A stretch of DNA of 64,000 bases from JACVRW01 sp963846505 (GTDB lineage: Bacteria > Actinomycetota > Thermoleophilia > Solirubrobacterales > Thermoleophilaceae): contig CAWJWD010000004.1 of assembly GCA_963846505.1 (NCBI GenBank), positions 868,001 to 932,000 of the forward strand, in the 5' to 3' direction. Position numbers and translations under genes: made by a program. The notes below the pieces were generated by a model. That model saw only the letters and a list, made by a program, of their open reading frames with translations, ran no database searches and was not told the DNA's origin. Of this stretch, positions 1 to 8,638 are shown piece by piece (the stretch's first letter is position 1; the number at the start of each line of letters is the position of its first letter).

Positions 1-871
1 CCTCGGCCTCGACCTCGCTCATCAACGAGGCGCCGCGGCTGCCCTTGCGCACGTAGGGCACGCCGGCGAGCACGCGCAGGTCGAGCAGCCGGCCGAGCTC
101 TCGGGGTGCGCTGACGCGCGGCGAGAGCTGGTCGCGCCCGAGCGCGATCAGGATCGCGAGGAACAGCGAGCCGAAGATGGCGATGATCGCGTTGCGCAGC
201 GGCTTGGGCGAGCTGGGCGACTCCGGCGGCTCGGCCGGGGCGACGATCTGCAGGTCCGAGCCGGCGCTCGTCTCGGCGACGCTCAGCTGGCTGATGCGCT
301 CACGCAGCGCCGCGACCTCCACCCCGCCGGCGGAGGTGCTCTCGAGCCGGTCGAGCTGGGCCTGCAGGCGCTCGCGCGAGCGGGAGAGGTTCTGGCGCTC
401 GAGCTCGGCGCGCTCGTCGAGGAAGGTGCGCGAGACCGTGTTGGCGATGTCGGCGGCGTGCTCGGGATCGCCGTCGCTGGCGTTGACGTCGATGATGTTC
501 GCGGTCGGATCGACCTCCGAGCTGAGCTTGTCCTCGAGCGAGTCGGACGTCTCGCCGTCGAGCTGCCGCGCGGCCGCGGCCAGCACCGGCTCGGCGGTGA
601 TCAGCTTCTGGGTCGTGTTGAGGATGCGCGTGAGGCTCTCGGAGCTGGTGTCGCCGAGCGAGGTCGTGTCCTGCTGGAGCACGATCGAGGTCGTCGCGGT
701 GTAGGTCTTCGACGTCGCCAGCGAGACGATCAGCACGATCGCCGTCACGAACGCCACGATCCCCAGGATCAGGTTGCGGCTGCGCGAGATCGCCGCCAGG
801 TAGCGGCGCACGTCGACGCGCTCGTCGGGCGCGACGTCGTTGCGAGGGGACTGATAGCCGAGGCTGCTCAA
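1..871 (-). CDS. Wzz/CpsC-type polysaccharide chain-length determinant, partial at the window edge
   Basis: The gene runs off the left edge; 290 codons are visible. A TTG start at 871 is the only start codon after an in-frame TAG just upstream. The product has a short cytoplasmic N-terminus, a membrane helix (about residues 33-52, ILGIVAFVTAIVLIVSLA), a long extracytoplasmic stretch with a predicted coiled coil (about 150-195, rich in E/R/Q/L), a Pro/Ser-rich 'PEPPESPSSPKP' element and a second membrane helix. This is the Wzz fold that sets chain length of exported polysaccharide. The sequence after the second helix suggests that a BY-kinase (CpsD-like) domain or gene follows outside the window. 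It faces away from the GHL15 gene and the downstream polysaccharide genes, and belongs to that locus. Family assignment is firm; the start is less so. Confidence 0.85.
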   Translation of the reverse strand, partial: MSSLGYQSPRNDVAPDERVDVRRYLAAISRSRNLILGIVAFVTAIVLIVSLATSKTYTATTSIVLQQDTTSLGDTSSESLTRILNTTQKLITAEPVLAAAARQLDGETSDSLEDKLSSEVDPTANIIDVNASDGDPEHAADIANTVSRTFLDERAELERQNLSRSRERLQAQLDRLESTSAGGVEVAALRERISQLSVAETSAGSDLQIVAPAEPPESPSSPKPLRNAIIAIFGSLFLAILIALGRDQLSPRVSAPRELGRLLDLRVLAGVPYVRKGSRGASLMSEVEAE

Positions 872-1021
872 AGCGGGGCGGAGCTAGGCGGTTCGGGACG
901 TCCGTCGCCTGGCCCCAGCATGGTAGTCGGCCCGCCGGGCGCCGAGGTTGAGGCGAGCAACATCCGTCCACCGGATATGGAGACATTGGACCCGCTCGGG
1001 TGACGCGACGATCGAAACCGC

Positions 1022-3142
1022 ATGGGTCGGGCCATGGGTCGTGCGCTGGTCGCTGCCGCCATCATGGCGGGGGTGCTGTCGCCTTCGGCAACCGCGCAGA
1101 CCGGCGATGTCGGCAAGGTGCGCTTCGTCAAGGAGGCCAAGGCCGAGTTCGACCCGTACACCCAGAGTCCGAGCACGTCGCAGGCGGCCTGGATGCGCGA
1201 GCACTTCTGGCGCCAGAAGACCTACGCCCCCTACTTCGACTCACACACGTCCTGGTACCCCAACGCCTGGACCTACAAGGACCTCTACGCGATCTACGTC
1301 GACGGCCACGACGAGGTCGAACCCGACCAGCACGACGAGTGGATCCTGAAGGACGCTCAGGGCGACCGGCTCTACATCCCCTACGACTGCCACGGCGGCA
1401 GCTGCTCCCAGTACGCCGGCGACGTCGGCAACCCGGCCTTCCGCGCACAGTGGATCGAGGTCGCGCTCGGCACCTTGGAGCACGGCTACAAGGGGCTGTT
1501 CGTCGACGACGTCAACATGGAGTTCCGCGTCAGCAACGGCTGGGGCGAGGAGCTCGCGCCGATCGACCCGCGCACCGGCGAGCCGATGACGTTCGCCGAC
1601 TGGCGCCGCTACACGGCCGAGTTCGTGGAGGAGATCACCGCCGCGGTGCGCGCGCTCGACCCGGCGATCGAGATCGCGCACAACCCGATCTGGTTCTCCG
1701 GGCACACCGACCCGTACGTGCGCCGAGCGCTGCTGGCCGCCGACACGATCAACCTCGAGCGCGGGATCGACGACGACAAGCAGCCCGGCTCGGGCCGCTA
1801 CGCCTTCTCGACCTTCCTGCAGCACGTCGACTGGCTGCACGAGCACGGCAAGGGCGTCGTGCTCGACTCCTACGCCGACACCCAGGACGGCGCCGAGTAC
1901 AACCTCGCCGCCTACTTCCTGATCGCCACCGAGCGCGACGGCGTCCGCACCGACTACCGCCACGTGCCGGACGACTGGTGGAGTGCCTACGACGTGAACC
2001 TCGGCGACCCCAAGGGCCCGCGCTACACCACGCCCGAGGGCCTCGTGCGACGCGACTTCGCCGGCGGCTACGTGCTCGTCAACCCGCCGGGCCAGCCGAC
2101 TCGCACGGTCACCCTGCCAGCCGGTACGACCGCTGCCGACGGCACACCGCATGGCGCGGTGACGCTGCCGGCCTCCAGCGGTCGCGTGCTCGTCACGCCG
2201 GGGGCCAACCCGGCGCAACCACCGGTCCAGGGCGACTCGGCGATCCCGCCGGCGAGCGAGGACAAGGCCGAGGGCCGGCTCGCGACCGCCTCGTCGAGCG
2301 AGAGCGCGATCCGCGCTCCGGGCAACGCGATCGACGGCGACGCCGGCTCGCGCTGGAGCTCGGCCTGGCAGGAGGGTCAGTGGTGGCAGGTCGACCTCGG
2401 TGCCACCCGGGCGGTCTCCTCGATCGAGGTCGAGTGGGAAGACGCCTACGCCGCGTCCTTCCGCGTGCTGACCTCGAGCGACGGCCAGTCGTTCGCGGTC
2501 GCCGCGAACGCGACCGGCAGCGGGGCCGGCCGCCAGGTCGTGTCCTTCGCCGCCCGCGACGCGCGCTACGTCCGCATCCAGAGCGTCCAGCGCGCGACCC
2601 AGTACGGCATCTCGTTCTGGGAGGTCGAGGTACACGGCCCCGCCGACGGCGTCGACCCCGGCCCGTCGGGGCCTGGCTCGTCCGACCCCGGCCCGTCCGA
2701 CCCCGGTCCAGCCGATCCGGGCGGTTCCGCTCCGGGCGCACCGGCTGACGACGACGGTCCCACGTTCCCCCTCGGTCCCGTCAAGGGGCTGCGCGGCGGT
2801 GGTGCGGCGCATCCCGGCGGCTCCTCCCGCCCGTCCGCCGGAGCCAAGCCCCGCAGCGTCCTGACCATCGACCTGCGCCTGCGCCGGATCGGCCGCGGCA
2901 AGCACCTCTCGCTGCTGGCCCGTGGCCGCATGCTCGCTTCGATCGGCGGTGGCAAGATCCGGCTGCGCCTGCAGCGGCTGTCGCACAGCCGCTGGACGCC
3001 GGTCCGCAGCGCGCGCGTCGCCGTCCACCGCGGCGCCTTCGCCCGCACGTTCGCCAGGCTGCCGCACGGTCGCTACCGCGTGTTGGCCGTGCACGTCCCG
3101 CCGGGTGGCGCGCCAGCGACGGAGGCCATCACGCTGCGCTGA
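1022..3142 (+). CDS. Secreted GHL15-like putative glycosidase with F5/8-type C (discoidin) domain
   Basis: A 706-residue exported protein. A signal peptide (residues 1-25, ending ATAQ) is followed by a (beta/alpha)-barrel-like region of the hypothetical glycosyl hydrolase 15 type (about 30-380) with 'SWYPNAWTYKDLYAIY' and the acidic 'GLFVDDVNME', a plausible catalytic strand. A discoidin/F5-8C carbohydrate-binding domain follows (about 405-540; 'DAGSRWSSAW', 'WWQVDLG', 'YVRIQSV'), then a PGPSDPG-repeat linker and a basic C-terminal beta domain. The next gene but three (5769) is a paralog without the discoidin domain. Location beside wzz and a polymerase suggests it trims or modifies the exported polysaccharide. 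A second ATG lies 12 bases downstream. Substrate unknown. Confidence 0.85.
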   Translation: MGRAMGRALVAAAIMAGVLSPSATAQTGDVGKVRFVKEAKAEFDPYTQSPSTSQAAWMREHFWRQKTYAPYFDSHTSWYPNAWTYKDLYAIYVDGHDEVEPDQHDEWILKDAQGDRLYIPYDCHGGSCSQYAGDVGNPAFRAQWIEVALGTLEHGYKGLFVDDVNMEFRVSNGWGEELAPIDPRTGEPMTFADWRRYTAEFVEEITAAVRALDPAIEIAHNPIWFSGHTDPYVRRALLAADTINLERGIDDDKQPGSGRYAFSTFLQHVDWLHEHGKGVVLDSYADTQDGAEYNLAAYFLIATERDGVRTDYRHVPDDWWSAYDVNLGDPKGPRYTTPEGLVRRDFAGGYVLVNPPGQPTRTVTLPAGTTAADGTPHGAVTLPASSGRVLVTPGANPAQPPVQGDSAIPPASEDKAEGRLATASSSESAIRAPGNAIDGDAGSRWSSAWQEGQWWQVDLGATRAVSSIEVEWEDAYAASFRVLTSSDGQSFAVAANATGSGAGRQVVSFAARDARYVRIQSVQRATQYGISFWEVEVHGPADGVDPGPSGPGSSDPGPSDPGPADPGGSAPGAPADDDGPTFPLGPVKGLRGGGAAHPGGSSRPSAGAKPRSVLTIDLRLRRIGRGKHLSLLARGRMLASIGGGKIRLRLQRLSHSRWTPVRSARVAVHRGAFARTFARLPHGRYRVLAVHVPPGGAPATEAITLR

Positions 3143-3190
3143 CGCCGCCACCGGCCTTCGTGTTCCGCTCCAGCGCCGACCGGCCGACGG

Positions 3191-4336
3191 CTAGCGCTCC
3201 GCGAGGGCGACGCGCGCCGCCTCCACGACCGTCTCGAGCTCGTCGTCGCCGAAGCTCGCCGACATCGGCAAGGCGCAGTGACGATCCGCAGCCTCCTCGA
3301 CGGCCGGCAGCGACAGGTCGCCGAGCAGCTCGCGGTATTCGCTGAAGCGGTGCAGCGCCGGATACCAGGTCGTCTGCACGCCCTGCTCGGTCAGGCGCTC
3401 GCGGAAGGCGTCGCGCGCGTCACGGTCGCTCAGCAGCACCGGGAAGGCGAAGTGCGAGGAGCGCTCGACGTCCGCGTCCGTCCAGATCAGCTCCAGCCCC
3501 TCGAGCTCCGCCAGCCGCGTGCGGTAGCGGCGGGCAAGCGAGCGGCGTGCCTCGATGTCGTCGGCGAGGCGCCCCAAGCGCGAGTGACCGAGCGCCGCGC
3601 GCGGCTCGTCGAGGCGGTAGTTGAAGCCCACGTCGACGACGTCGTAGCTGCTGGCGTAGCCGCGGTGACGGTCCCAGGTGACGGTCGTCATGGCGTGCGA
3701 GCGCAGCGAGCGTACGCGCGCGGCCAGCTCGTCCTCGTCGGTGGCGATCGCGCCGCCCTCCCCCACGCACAGCTGCTTCTTCGAGAAGAACGAGAAGCAG
3801 CCGAGCGCCCCCACCGTCCCGGCCTGGCGGTCGTCCACCTCGGTGCGCGCGCCGATCGCCTGCGCGGCGTCCTCGATCAGCACCAGGCCGTGCTCGTCGC
3901 AGAGCTCGCGCAGTGCCGCCAGGGCGGCCGGGTAGCCGCAGAAGTGGACCGCCACGATCGCCCGCGTCGCCGGCCCGATCCGGCGGGCCACGTCCTCGGG
4001 GTCGAGGTTCATGTCGCGCGGGCCGGCGACGTCGCAGAGCACCGGCGTCGCGCCCGTGTAGCGGACCGCGTTGGCCGAGGCGACGAACGTCATGCCCGGC
4101 ACGATCGCCTCGTCGCCGGGGCCGAGGCCGGCGGCGATGCAGGACAGGTGCAGCGCCGCTGTGCCGCTGGAGACGGTGACGACGTTGCGAGCGCCGAGCC
4201 ACTGCGCCAGCGCCGCCTCGAACGCCTGCGTGCGCGGCCCCATCGTCAGCCAGCCGCTCTCGAGGCAGTCGACGACCGCCTGCACGTCATCCTCGGGCAT
4301 CGGCAGCGTGCTCAGCGGCACGCGCCAGTCGGTCAC
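3191..4336 (-). CDS. DegT/DnrJ/EryC1/StrS-family PLP sugar aminotransferase (second copy in the operon)
   Basis: A 381-residue fold-type I PLP enzyme that would transaminate a nucleotide-linked keto sugar. The N-terminal 'ESGWLTMGPRTQAFE', the 'SSGTAALHL' phosphate-binding loop, 'LIEDAAQAIGA' (PLP-ring Asp) and 'FSFFSKKQLCVGEGGAI' (Schiff-base Lys) are all present. It starts at GTG 4336, and this GTG overlaps the stop of a 19-codon reading frame (GTGA), which in turn overlaps the stop of the upstream aminotransferase; the three are probably translated in sequence. The paralog upstream has the same architecture, so the locus probably makes two amino sugars or uses two related substrates. Confidence 0.92.
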   Translation of the reverse strand: MTDWRVPLSTLPMPEDDVQAVVDCLESGWLTMGPRTQAFEAALAQWLGARNVVTVSSGTAALHLSCIAAGLGPGDEAIVPGMTFVASANAVRYTGATPVLCDVAGPRDMNLDPEDVARRIGPATRAIVAVHFCGYPAALAALRELCDEHGLVLIEDAAQAIGARTEVDDRQAGTVGALGCFSFFSKKQLCVGEGGAIATDEDELAARVRSLRSHAMTTVTWDRHRGYASSYDVVDVGFNYRLDEPRAALGHSRLGRLADDIEARRSLARRYRTRLAELEGLELIWTDADVERSSHFAFPVLLSDRDARDAFRERLTEQGVQTTWYPALHRFSEYRELLGDLSLPAVEEAADRHCALPMSASFGDDELETVVEAARVALAER

Positions 4337-4392
4337 GCCACCATCTCCTCGGCCAGCTCCGCGTGCGCCCGGTCCGCTTCGCCGCGGATCAT
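4333..4392 (-). CDS. Possible 19-residue peptide linking the two aminotransferase genes
   Basis: The reading frame encodes a short, charged, helix-prone peptide (MIRGEADRAHAELAEEMVA). Its ATG overlaps the stop of the upstream aminotransferase (ATGA) and its stop overlaps the GTG start of the downstream one (GTGA). The double overlap suits translational coupling across an otherwise 52-base gap. It may be only a ribosome-relay reading frame or chance; nothing shows that the peptide has a function. Confidence 0.3.
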   Translation of the reverse strand: MIRGEADRAHAELAEEMVA

Positions 4393-5552
4393 GCGCTCAC
4401 CGCTTCGGCCAGCCCCTCCAGCACGCGATCCTGCTCCGCCGCGGTCATGTGCGGATACAGCGGCAGCGTGATCTCGCTGCGGGCCACCAGCTCGGTGCGC
4501 GGCAGGTGCACGCCGGGGACCCGCTGGCGGTAGGCGGTGAACTCGTGGATCGCCGGGTAGAAGACGCTCGTCTGCACCCCGTGGCGCGTGCGCAACAGCT
4601 CGCGCACCTCGTCGCGGCGCTCGGCGTCCCGTACGAGGATCGGCATCACGTAACAGCTGGATCCGGCTACGTCCTCGTCGCGGTAGGGCACGATCACGCC
4701 GTCGATCTCGGCCAGCCGGCGGCGGTACTCGCGCACGAGGCCGCGGCGGGTCTCGATGTCCTGCTCGAGGCGCGCCAGCCGCGACAGCGCCAGCGCCGAG
4801 CGCGGCTCGTCGAGGCGGTAGTTGAAGCCGAGACCCTGCACGTCGTAGGTCGTCGTCTGCTTGGAGTGCCGCTCCCATGTGCCCGAGGTCATCCCCTGCG
4901 AGCGCAGCCGCCGCGCCAGCTCGGCGACGCGGTCGTCGTCGGTGCTGATCAGCCCGCCCTCGCCGACCGAGAGGATCTTGTTCGAGAACAGCGAGAAGCA
5001 GCCGGCGAGGCCGAAGGTGCCGAGCTTGCGCTCCCCGAGCGTGGCGCTGGGCGCGTGCGCTGCGTCCTCGATCAGCGCGATCCCGCGCTCCTGGCAGAGC
5101 TCGGCGAGCACGTCGACAGCGGCCGGGTAGCCGGCGAAGTGCACCGCCGCGATCGCCTTGGTGCGCGGCGTGATGCGCGCCTCGACGTCGGCCGGGTCGA
5201 TGCCGAGGTCGTGCGGGCCGACCACGTCCGCGAACACCGGCGTGCCGCCGGCGTAGATCACCGCGCTGGCGGTGGCGGCGAAGGTCAGCGAGGGCACGAT
5301 CACCTCGTCGCCCGGGCCGACGCCCGCGGCGAGGTAGGCGAGGTGCAGCGCGGCGGTGCAGCTCGAGACCGCGAGCGCGTGCCTGCAGTCCAGCTGCTCG
5401 GCGAAGGCGCGTTCGAACGCCTCGGTGCGCGGGCCCATCGTCAGCCAGCCCGAGCGCAGCGTCTCCGCCACCGCTTCGACGTCCTCGGGCGCCAAGCGCA
5501 GGTCGGTGAACGGGATCTCCGGGAGCTCGCCCCCCTGCGCAGCGACCGCCAT
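4389..5552 (-). CDS. DegT/DnrJ/EryC1/StrS-family PLP sugar aminotransferase
   Basis: A 387-residue PLP aminotransferase of the nucleotide-sugar type and a paralog of the gene at 3191. Key features are 'RSGWLTMGPRTEAFERAF', 'SSCTAALHLAYLAAGVGPGDEVIVPSLTF', 'LIEDAAHA' and the lysine-bearing 'FSLFSNKILSVGEGG'. The C-terminal half carries 'GLGFNYRLDEPRSALALSRL', typical of these enzymes. It is the first gene of a leftward operon, and its promoter should lie in the 216-base gap shared with the second GHL15 gene. Substrate cannot be read from the sequence; perosamine- or bacillosamine-type amino sugars are possibilities. Confidence 0.92.
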   Translation of the reverse strand: MAVAAQGGELPEIPFTDLRLAPEDVEAVAETLRSGWLTMGPRTEAFERAFAEQLDCRHALAVSSCTAALHLAYLAAGVGPGDEVIVPSLTFAATASAVIYAGGTPVFADVVGPHDLGIDPADVEARITPRTKAIAAVHFAGYPAAVDVLAELCQERGIALIEDAAHAPSATLGERKLGTFGLAGCFSLFSNKILSVGEGGLISTDDDRVAELARRLRSQGMTSGTWERHSKQTTTYDVQGLGFNYRLDEPRSALALSRLARLEQDIETRRGLVREYRRRLAEIDGVIVPYRDEDVAGSSCYVMPILVRDAERRDEVRELLRTRHGVQTSVFYPAIHEFTAYRQRVPGVHLPRTELVARSEITLPLYPHMTAAEQDRVLEGLAEAVSA

Positions 5553-5768
5553 GCGGCGCCCAGAGTAGCGCCGCCCTTCGGAACTGGACGTATGTACTGG
5601 TACGAATCGTGCAGGCTTGCAGGCTTTGCACAGGCTGCCGAGGGAAGGCGTGGAGGCAATTGACCGCCTCCCTCGAGAAAGGCGAACTCGTCGCGAGGCG
5701 GGGGCGCAAAGCCAGGGGTCTCAGCGCGATGGCTGAGATGGCCCAGCTGCCGAAAGGAAGCAGTCGCT

Positions 5769-7346
5769 GTGAAATGGCGCGTCGCACGTGTCCCGTGCGT
5801 GATCGCGATGGCCGTACTGATCTGCTGGTCCGCCGCCCCTGCCCAGGCCGGCGACGTCGGCAAGGTGCGCTTCGTCAAGGAGGCGAAGGCGAGCTTCGAC
5901 GCCTTCACCGACAGCCCCTCGGCCGGTCAGGCCGCCTGGATGCGCGAGCACTTCTGGCGCCAGAAGACCTACGCCCCCTACTTCGACACGCGCACGTCCT
6001 GGTACCCCAACGCCTGGACCTACAAGGACCTCTACGCGATGTACGTGGGCGACGACACGATCACGCCCAAGCACCCCGACTGGATCCTGCGCGACGGGGC
6101 CGGGCGCAAGCTCTACATCCCCTACGGCTGCAGCGGCGGCGGCTGCCCGCAATACGCGGGCGACATCGGCAACCCGGCCTTCCGCAAGCAGTGGATCGCC
6201 GCCGCGCTCGACACGCTGCGCCACGGCTACCGGGGCCTGTTCGTCGACGACGTCAACATGGAGCTGCGCGTCGGCGACGGCCAGGGCCGGGAGGTCGCCC
6301 CGATCGACCCGCGCACCGGCAAGCCGATGACGCGCACCGACTGGCGCCGCTACGTGGCCGAGTTCGTCGAGGAGATCACCGCCGCCGTCAAGGCGCAGAA
6401 CCCGCTGATCGAGGTCGCCCACAACGCGATCTGGTTCTCCGGCCACGACGACCCCAGCGTGCGCCGCCAGCTGCTCGCCGCCGACTACCTCAACCTCGAG
6501 CGCGGCGTCGTCGACGAGGGCCTGCAGGGCGGCAGCGGCGAGTGGTCGCTGAACGCCTTCCTCGGGCACATCGACTGGCTGCACGAGCGTGGCAAGGGCG
6601 TGATCATGGACTCGTACGCGAGCGGCCGCGACGCCGCCGAGTACAACCTCGCCGCCTACTTCCTGATCGCCACCGAGCGCGACGGCTTCCGCACCGACTT
6701 CCGCGCCACGCCGAAGGACTGGTGGGCCGCCTACGACGCCGACCTCGGCGATCCCAAGGGTGGCCGCTACTGGTGGAACGGGCTGCTGCGACGCGACTTC
6801 ACGCGCGGCTTCGTGGTCGTCAACCCGCCCGGCAACGGCGGTCGCACGCTGGCCGCCGCCGCGGACGCGAAGGCGCCGGACGGCGACGCGCGCAGCGCGA
6901 TCTCGCTGCCGGGCGCCGGCGGCCGCGTCGTGCTCACCGCGCCCGGCGCAATCAAGCGCCAGCGGGCCGGCGGCGGCAAGGCCAAGCGCCCACACGCCAA
7001 GCGACGCAAGCTGCTGCTGCGCTCGACCCCCAACCCACGCCTGCGCCGAGTGGGCGCGGCCCGCGGGCGGGCGGTCGGTCACGGCGTGCGCCTGCGCCGA
7101 GCCGCGCTCGTGCAGGGACGGGTCCGGGGCGCACGCCGCGGGCGCGTCGCGATCTCGCTGCAGCGCAAGTTGCACGGCGGCCGCTGGCACACCGTCCGCT
7201 ACGCCCAGCCGCGCTTGCAGCACGGCCGCTTCGAGCGTCTCTTCGTCGGTCTGCGCAGGGGTGCCTACCGCGTGCAGGCGCGGCATCGATCGGCGCCGGG
7301 CCGACATGCGCTGCGCGCCCAGCGCCACTTCCGTGCGCGCCGCTGA
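5769..7346 (+). CDS. Secreted GHL15-like putative glycosidase, paralog without discoidin domain
   Basis: A 525-residue exported protein starting at GTG 5769, eight bases after AAAGGAAG (5754-5761). The signal peptide (1-26, ending APAQA) leads into the same barrel as the protein at 1022: the stretch from GDVGKVRFVKEAK through 'WMREHFWRQKTYAPYFD', 'SWYPNAWTYKDLYAMY' and 'GLFVDDVNMELRV' is nearly superimposable. After about residue 385 the F5/8C domain is missing, and a Lys/Arg-rich linker leads to a basic C-terminal beta domain like that of the paralog. Keeping two versions that differ only in a carbohydrate-binding module suggests one acts on free and one on cell- or matrix-attached polymer; this is inference. 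Confidence 0.85.
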   Translation: MKWRVARVPCVIAMAVLICWSAAPAQAGDVGKVRFVKEAKASFDAFTDSPSAGQAAWMREHFWRQKTYAPYFDTRTSWYPNAWTYKDLYAMYVGDDTITPKHPDWILRDGAGRKLYIPYGCSGGGCPQYAGDIGNPAFRKQWIAAALDTLRHGYRGLFVDDVNMELRVGDGQGREVAPIDPRTGKPMTRTDWRRYVAEFVEEITAAVKAQNPLIEVAHNAIWFSGHDDPSVRRQLLAADYLNLERGVVDEGLQGGSGEWSLNAFLGHIDWLHERGKGVIMDSYASGRDAAEYNLAAYFLIATERDGFRTDFRATPKDWWAAYDADLGDPKGGRYWWNGLLRRDFTRGFVVVNPPGNGGRTLAAAADAKAPDGDARSAISLPGAGGRVVLTAPGAIKRQRAGGGKAKRPHAKRRKLLLRSTPNPRLRRVGAARGRAVGHGVRLRRAALVQGRVRGARRGRVAISLQRKLHGGRWHTVRYAQPRLQHGRFERLFVGLRRGAYRVQARHRSAPGRHALRAQRHFRARR

Positions 7347-7361
7347 TCACAATCCGACGCC

Positions 7362-8474
7362 ATGCCGCGCTGCCTGCTCGTCTTCGAGCCCCCTGACGGG
7401 GGCGTGGCCACGCACGTGGCGGCGCTCGCCCGCGCGTTGCCCGACCACGGCTGGTCGGTGCTGGTCGCCGGCCCGGCCGAGGCGATCGTCTACCCCGAGC
7501 TCGAGCGCGCGGGCGTCGAGCTGGTGCGCTTGCCGATCGGACGTTCGCTGCGCCCGCGCCCCTACGCCCGTGCGCTGCGCCAGCTGACGCGGCTCGCCGG
7601 CGGCGTCGACCTCGTCCACGGCCACTCCTCGAAGGCTGGCGCAATCGCGCGGGTGGCCGCGGCGATCGCGCGCACGCCATGCGTGTACACGCCGCATTGC
7701 TACGGCTTCGTCGGCCCGGTCGGCGCCAAGCGCAAGGCGGCCGCGACCGTGGTCGAGGGCACGCTCGGGCGCGTCACCGCGGCGACGATCTGCGTCGCCG
7801 ACGAGGAGCGCCGGCTGGCCGCGCGCTACCGGATCACGCCGCGTGAGCGGCTGCACGTGGTCCACAACGGCTGTCGGTCCTGCGACGACTCGGCCGCTCC
7901 GCTTCCCGCGCTCGCCTCGTTGGCCGCCGAGGGTCCGCTGGCCGCCTGCGTGACGGTGCTGCGCGAGCAGAAGGGCGTCGACGTCTTCCTGCGCGCGGCG
8001 CCGCTCGTGCTCGAACGACGCCCCGAGGCACGGCTGGCGGTGGTCGGCAACGGCGACCTGCGCGCGCCGCTGGAGGCGCAGGCGGCGACGCTCGGTCTCG
8101 GGCCACGACTCCAGTTCGTCGACTTCGAGCCACCGGCCGCTCGCGCGCTCGCGAGCCTCGACGTGTTCGTGCTGCCCTCGCGCTGGGAGGCCTTCCCGAT
8201 CTCGGTGCTGGAGGCGCTCGCCTGCGGGGTGCCCCAGGTCGCGACCGACGTCGGCGGCACCGGCGAAGCGGTCGCCGGCGGGGTCACGGGACTACTCTGC
8301 CCGCCGGAGGATCCGGCGGCGCTGGCCGACCGCATCGTCTCCCTGCTCGCAGATGCTGGGCGGCGCGAGCAGATGGGCACCGCGTCACGCGCGCGACATG
8401 CCGAGTCGTTCACGCTCGAGCGCATGACGGCGGGCACGGTGGCCGTCTACGAAAGCGCGCTCGCGCGCCGATAG
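7362..8474 (+). CDS. GT4-family glycosyltransferase (GT-B fold)
   Basis: A 370-residue retaining glycosyltransferase expected to add a sugar to the lipid-linked repeat unit on the cytoplasmic side of the membrane. The N-terminal 'PPDGGVATHVAALARALPDHGW' and 'VDLVHGHSSKAG' belong to the acceptor domain. The C-terminal domain has 'VVGNGDLRAPLEAQA' and the donor-site E-x7-E motif in 'SRWEAFPISVLEALACG'. It starts 15 bases after the GHL15 stop, so it is in the same transcript. Confidence 0.92.
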   Translation: MPRCLLVFEPPDGGVATHVAALARALPDHGWSVLVAGPAEAIVYPELERAGVELVRLPIGRSLRPRPYARALRQLTRLAGGVDLVHGHSSKAGAIARVAAAIARTPCVYTPHCYGFVGPVGAKRKAAATVVEGTLGRVTAATICVADEERRLAARYRITPRERLHVVHNGCRSCDDSAAPLPALASLAAEGPLAACVTVLREQKGVDVFLRAAPLVLERRPEARLAVVGNGDLRAPLEAQAATLGLGPRLQFVDFEPPAARALASLDVFVLPSRWEAFPISVLEALACGVPQVATDVGGTGEAVAGGVTGLLCPPEDPAALADRIVSLLADAGRREQMGTASRARHAESFTLERMTAGTVAVYESALARR

Positions 8475-8509
8475 CAGGGCTAGGGTTGCCCCGAGCCCGT
8501 GAGATCGCC

Positions 8510-8638
8510 GTGACCGAGACGCGCCCCACCGACCCCTGCCCGCGCCCGCTCCGCGTCGCTGAGCACCGGACGCCGGAGGAGCCCCGCGACGGATCCCGTC
8601 GGATCCGCGGTCGCCCCACGCCGGAGCGGTCGTCGTGA
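8510..8638 (+). CDS. Possible 42-residue Arg/Pro-rich leader frame before the polymerase
   Basis: GTG 8510 opens a 42-codon frame rich in Arg and Pro whose TGA overlaps the GTG of the O-antigen ligase gene (GTGA at 8635-8638). The overlap is what would be expected of translational coupling. Composition is unremarkable for out-of-frame GC-rich DNA and there is no recognisable motif, so it may be spurious. If it is false, 8475-8634 is a plain 160-base spacer. Confidence 0.25.
   Translation: MTETRPTDPCPRPLRVAEHRTPEEPRDGSRRIRGRPTPERSS

Noticed and set aside
2193..2741. Arg/Pro-rich minus-strand protein within the GHL15 gene
   Set aside because: It is the antisense reading of a PGPSDPG-repeat linker; composition is that of shadow frames in GC-rich DNA.
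5586..5612. GGTACGAATCG as a third copy of the P450/BVMO operator
   Set aside because: Only one half (GGTACG) is present; the GTACC half is missing.
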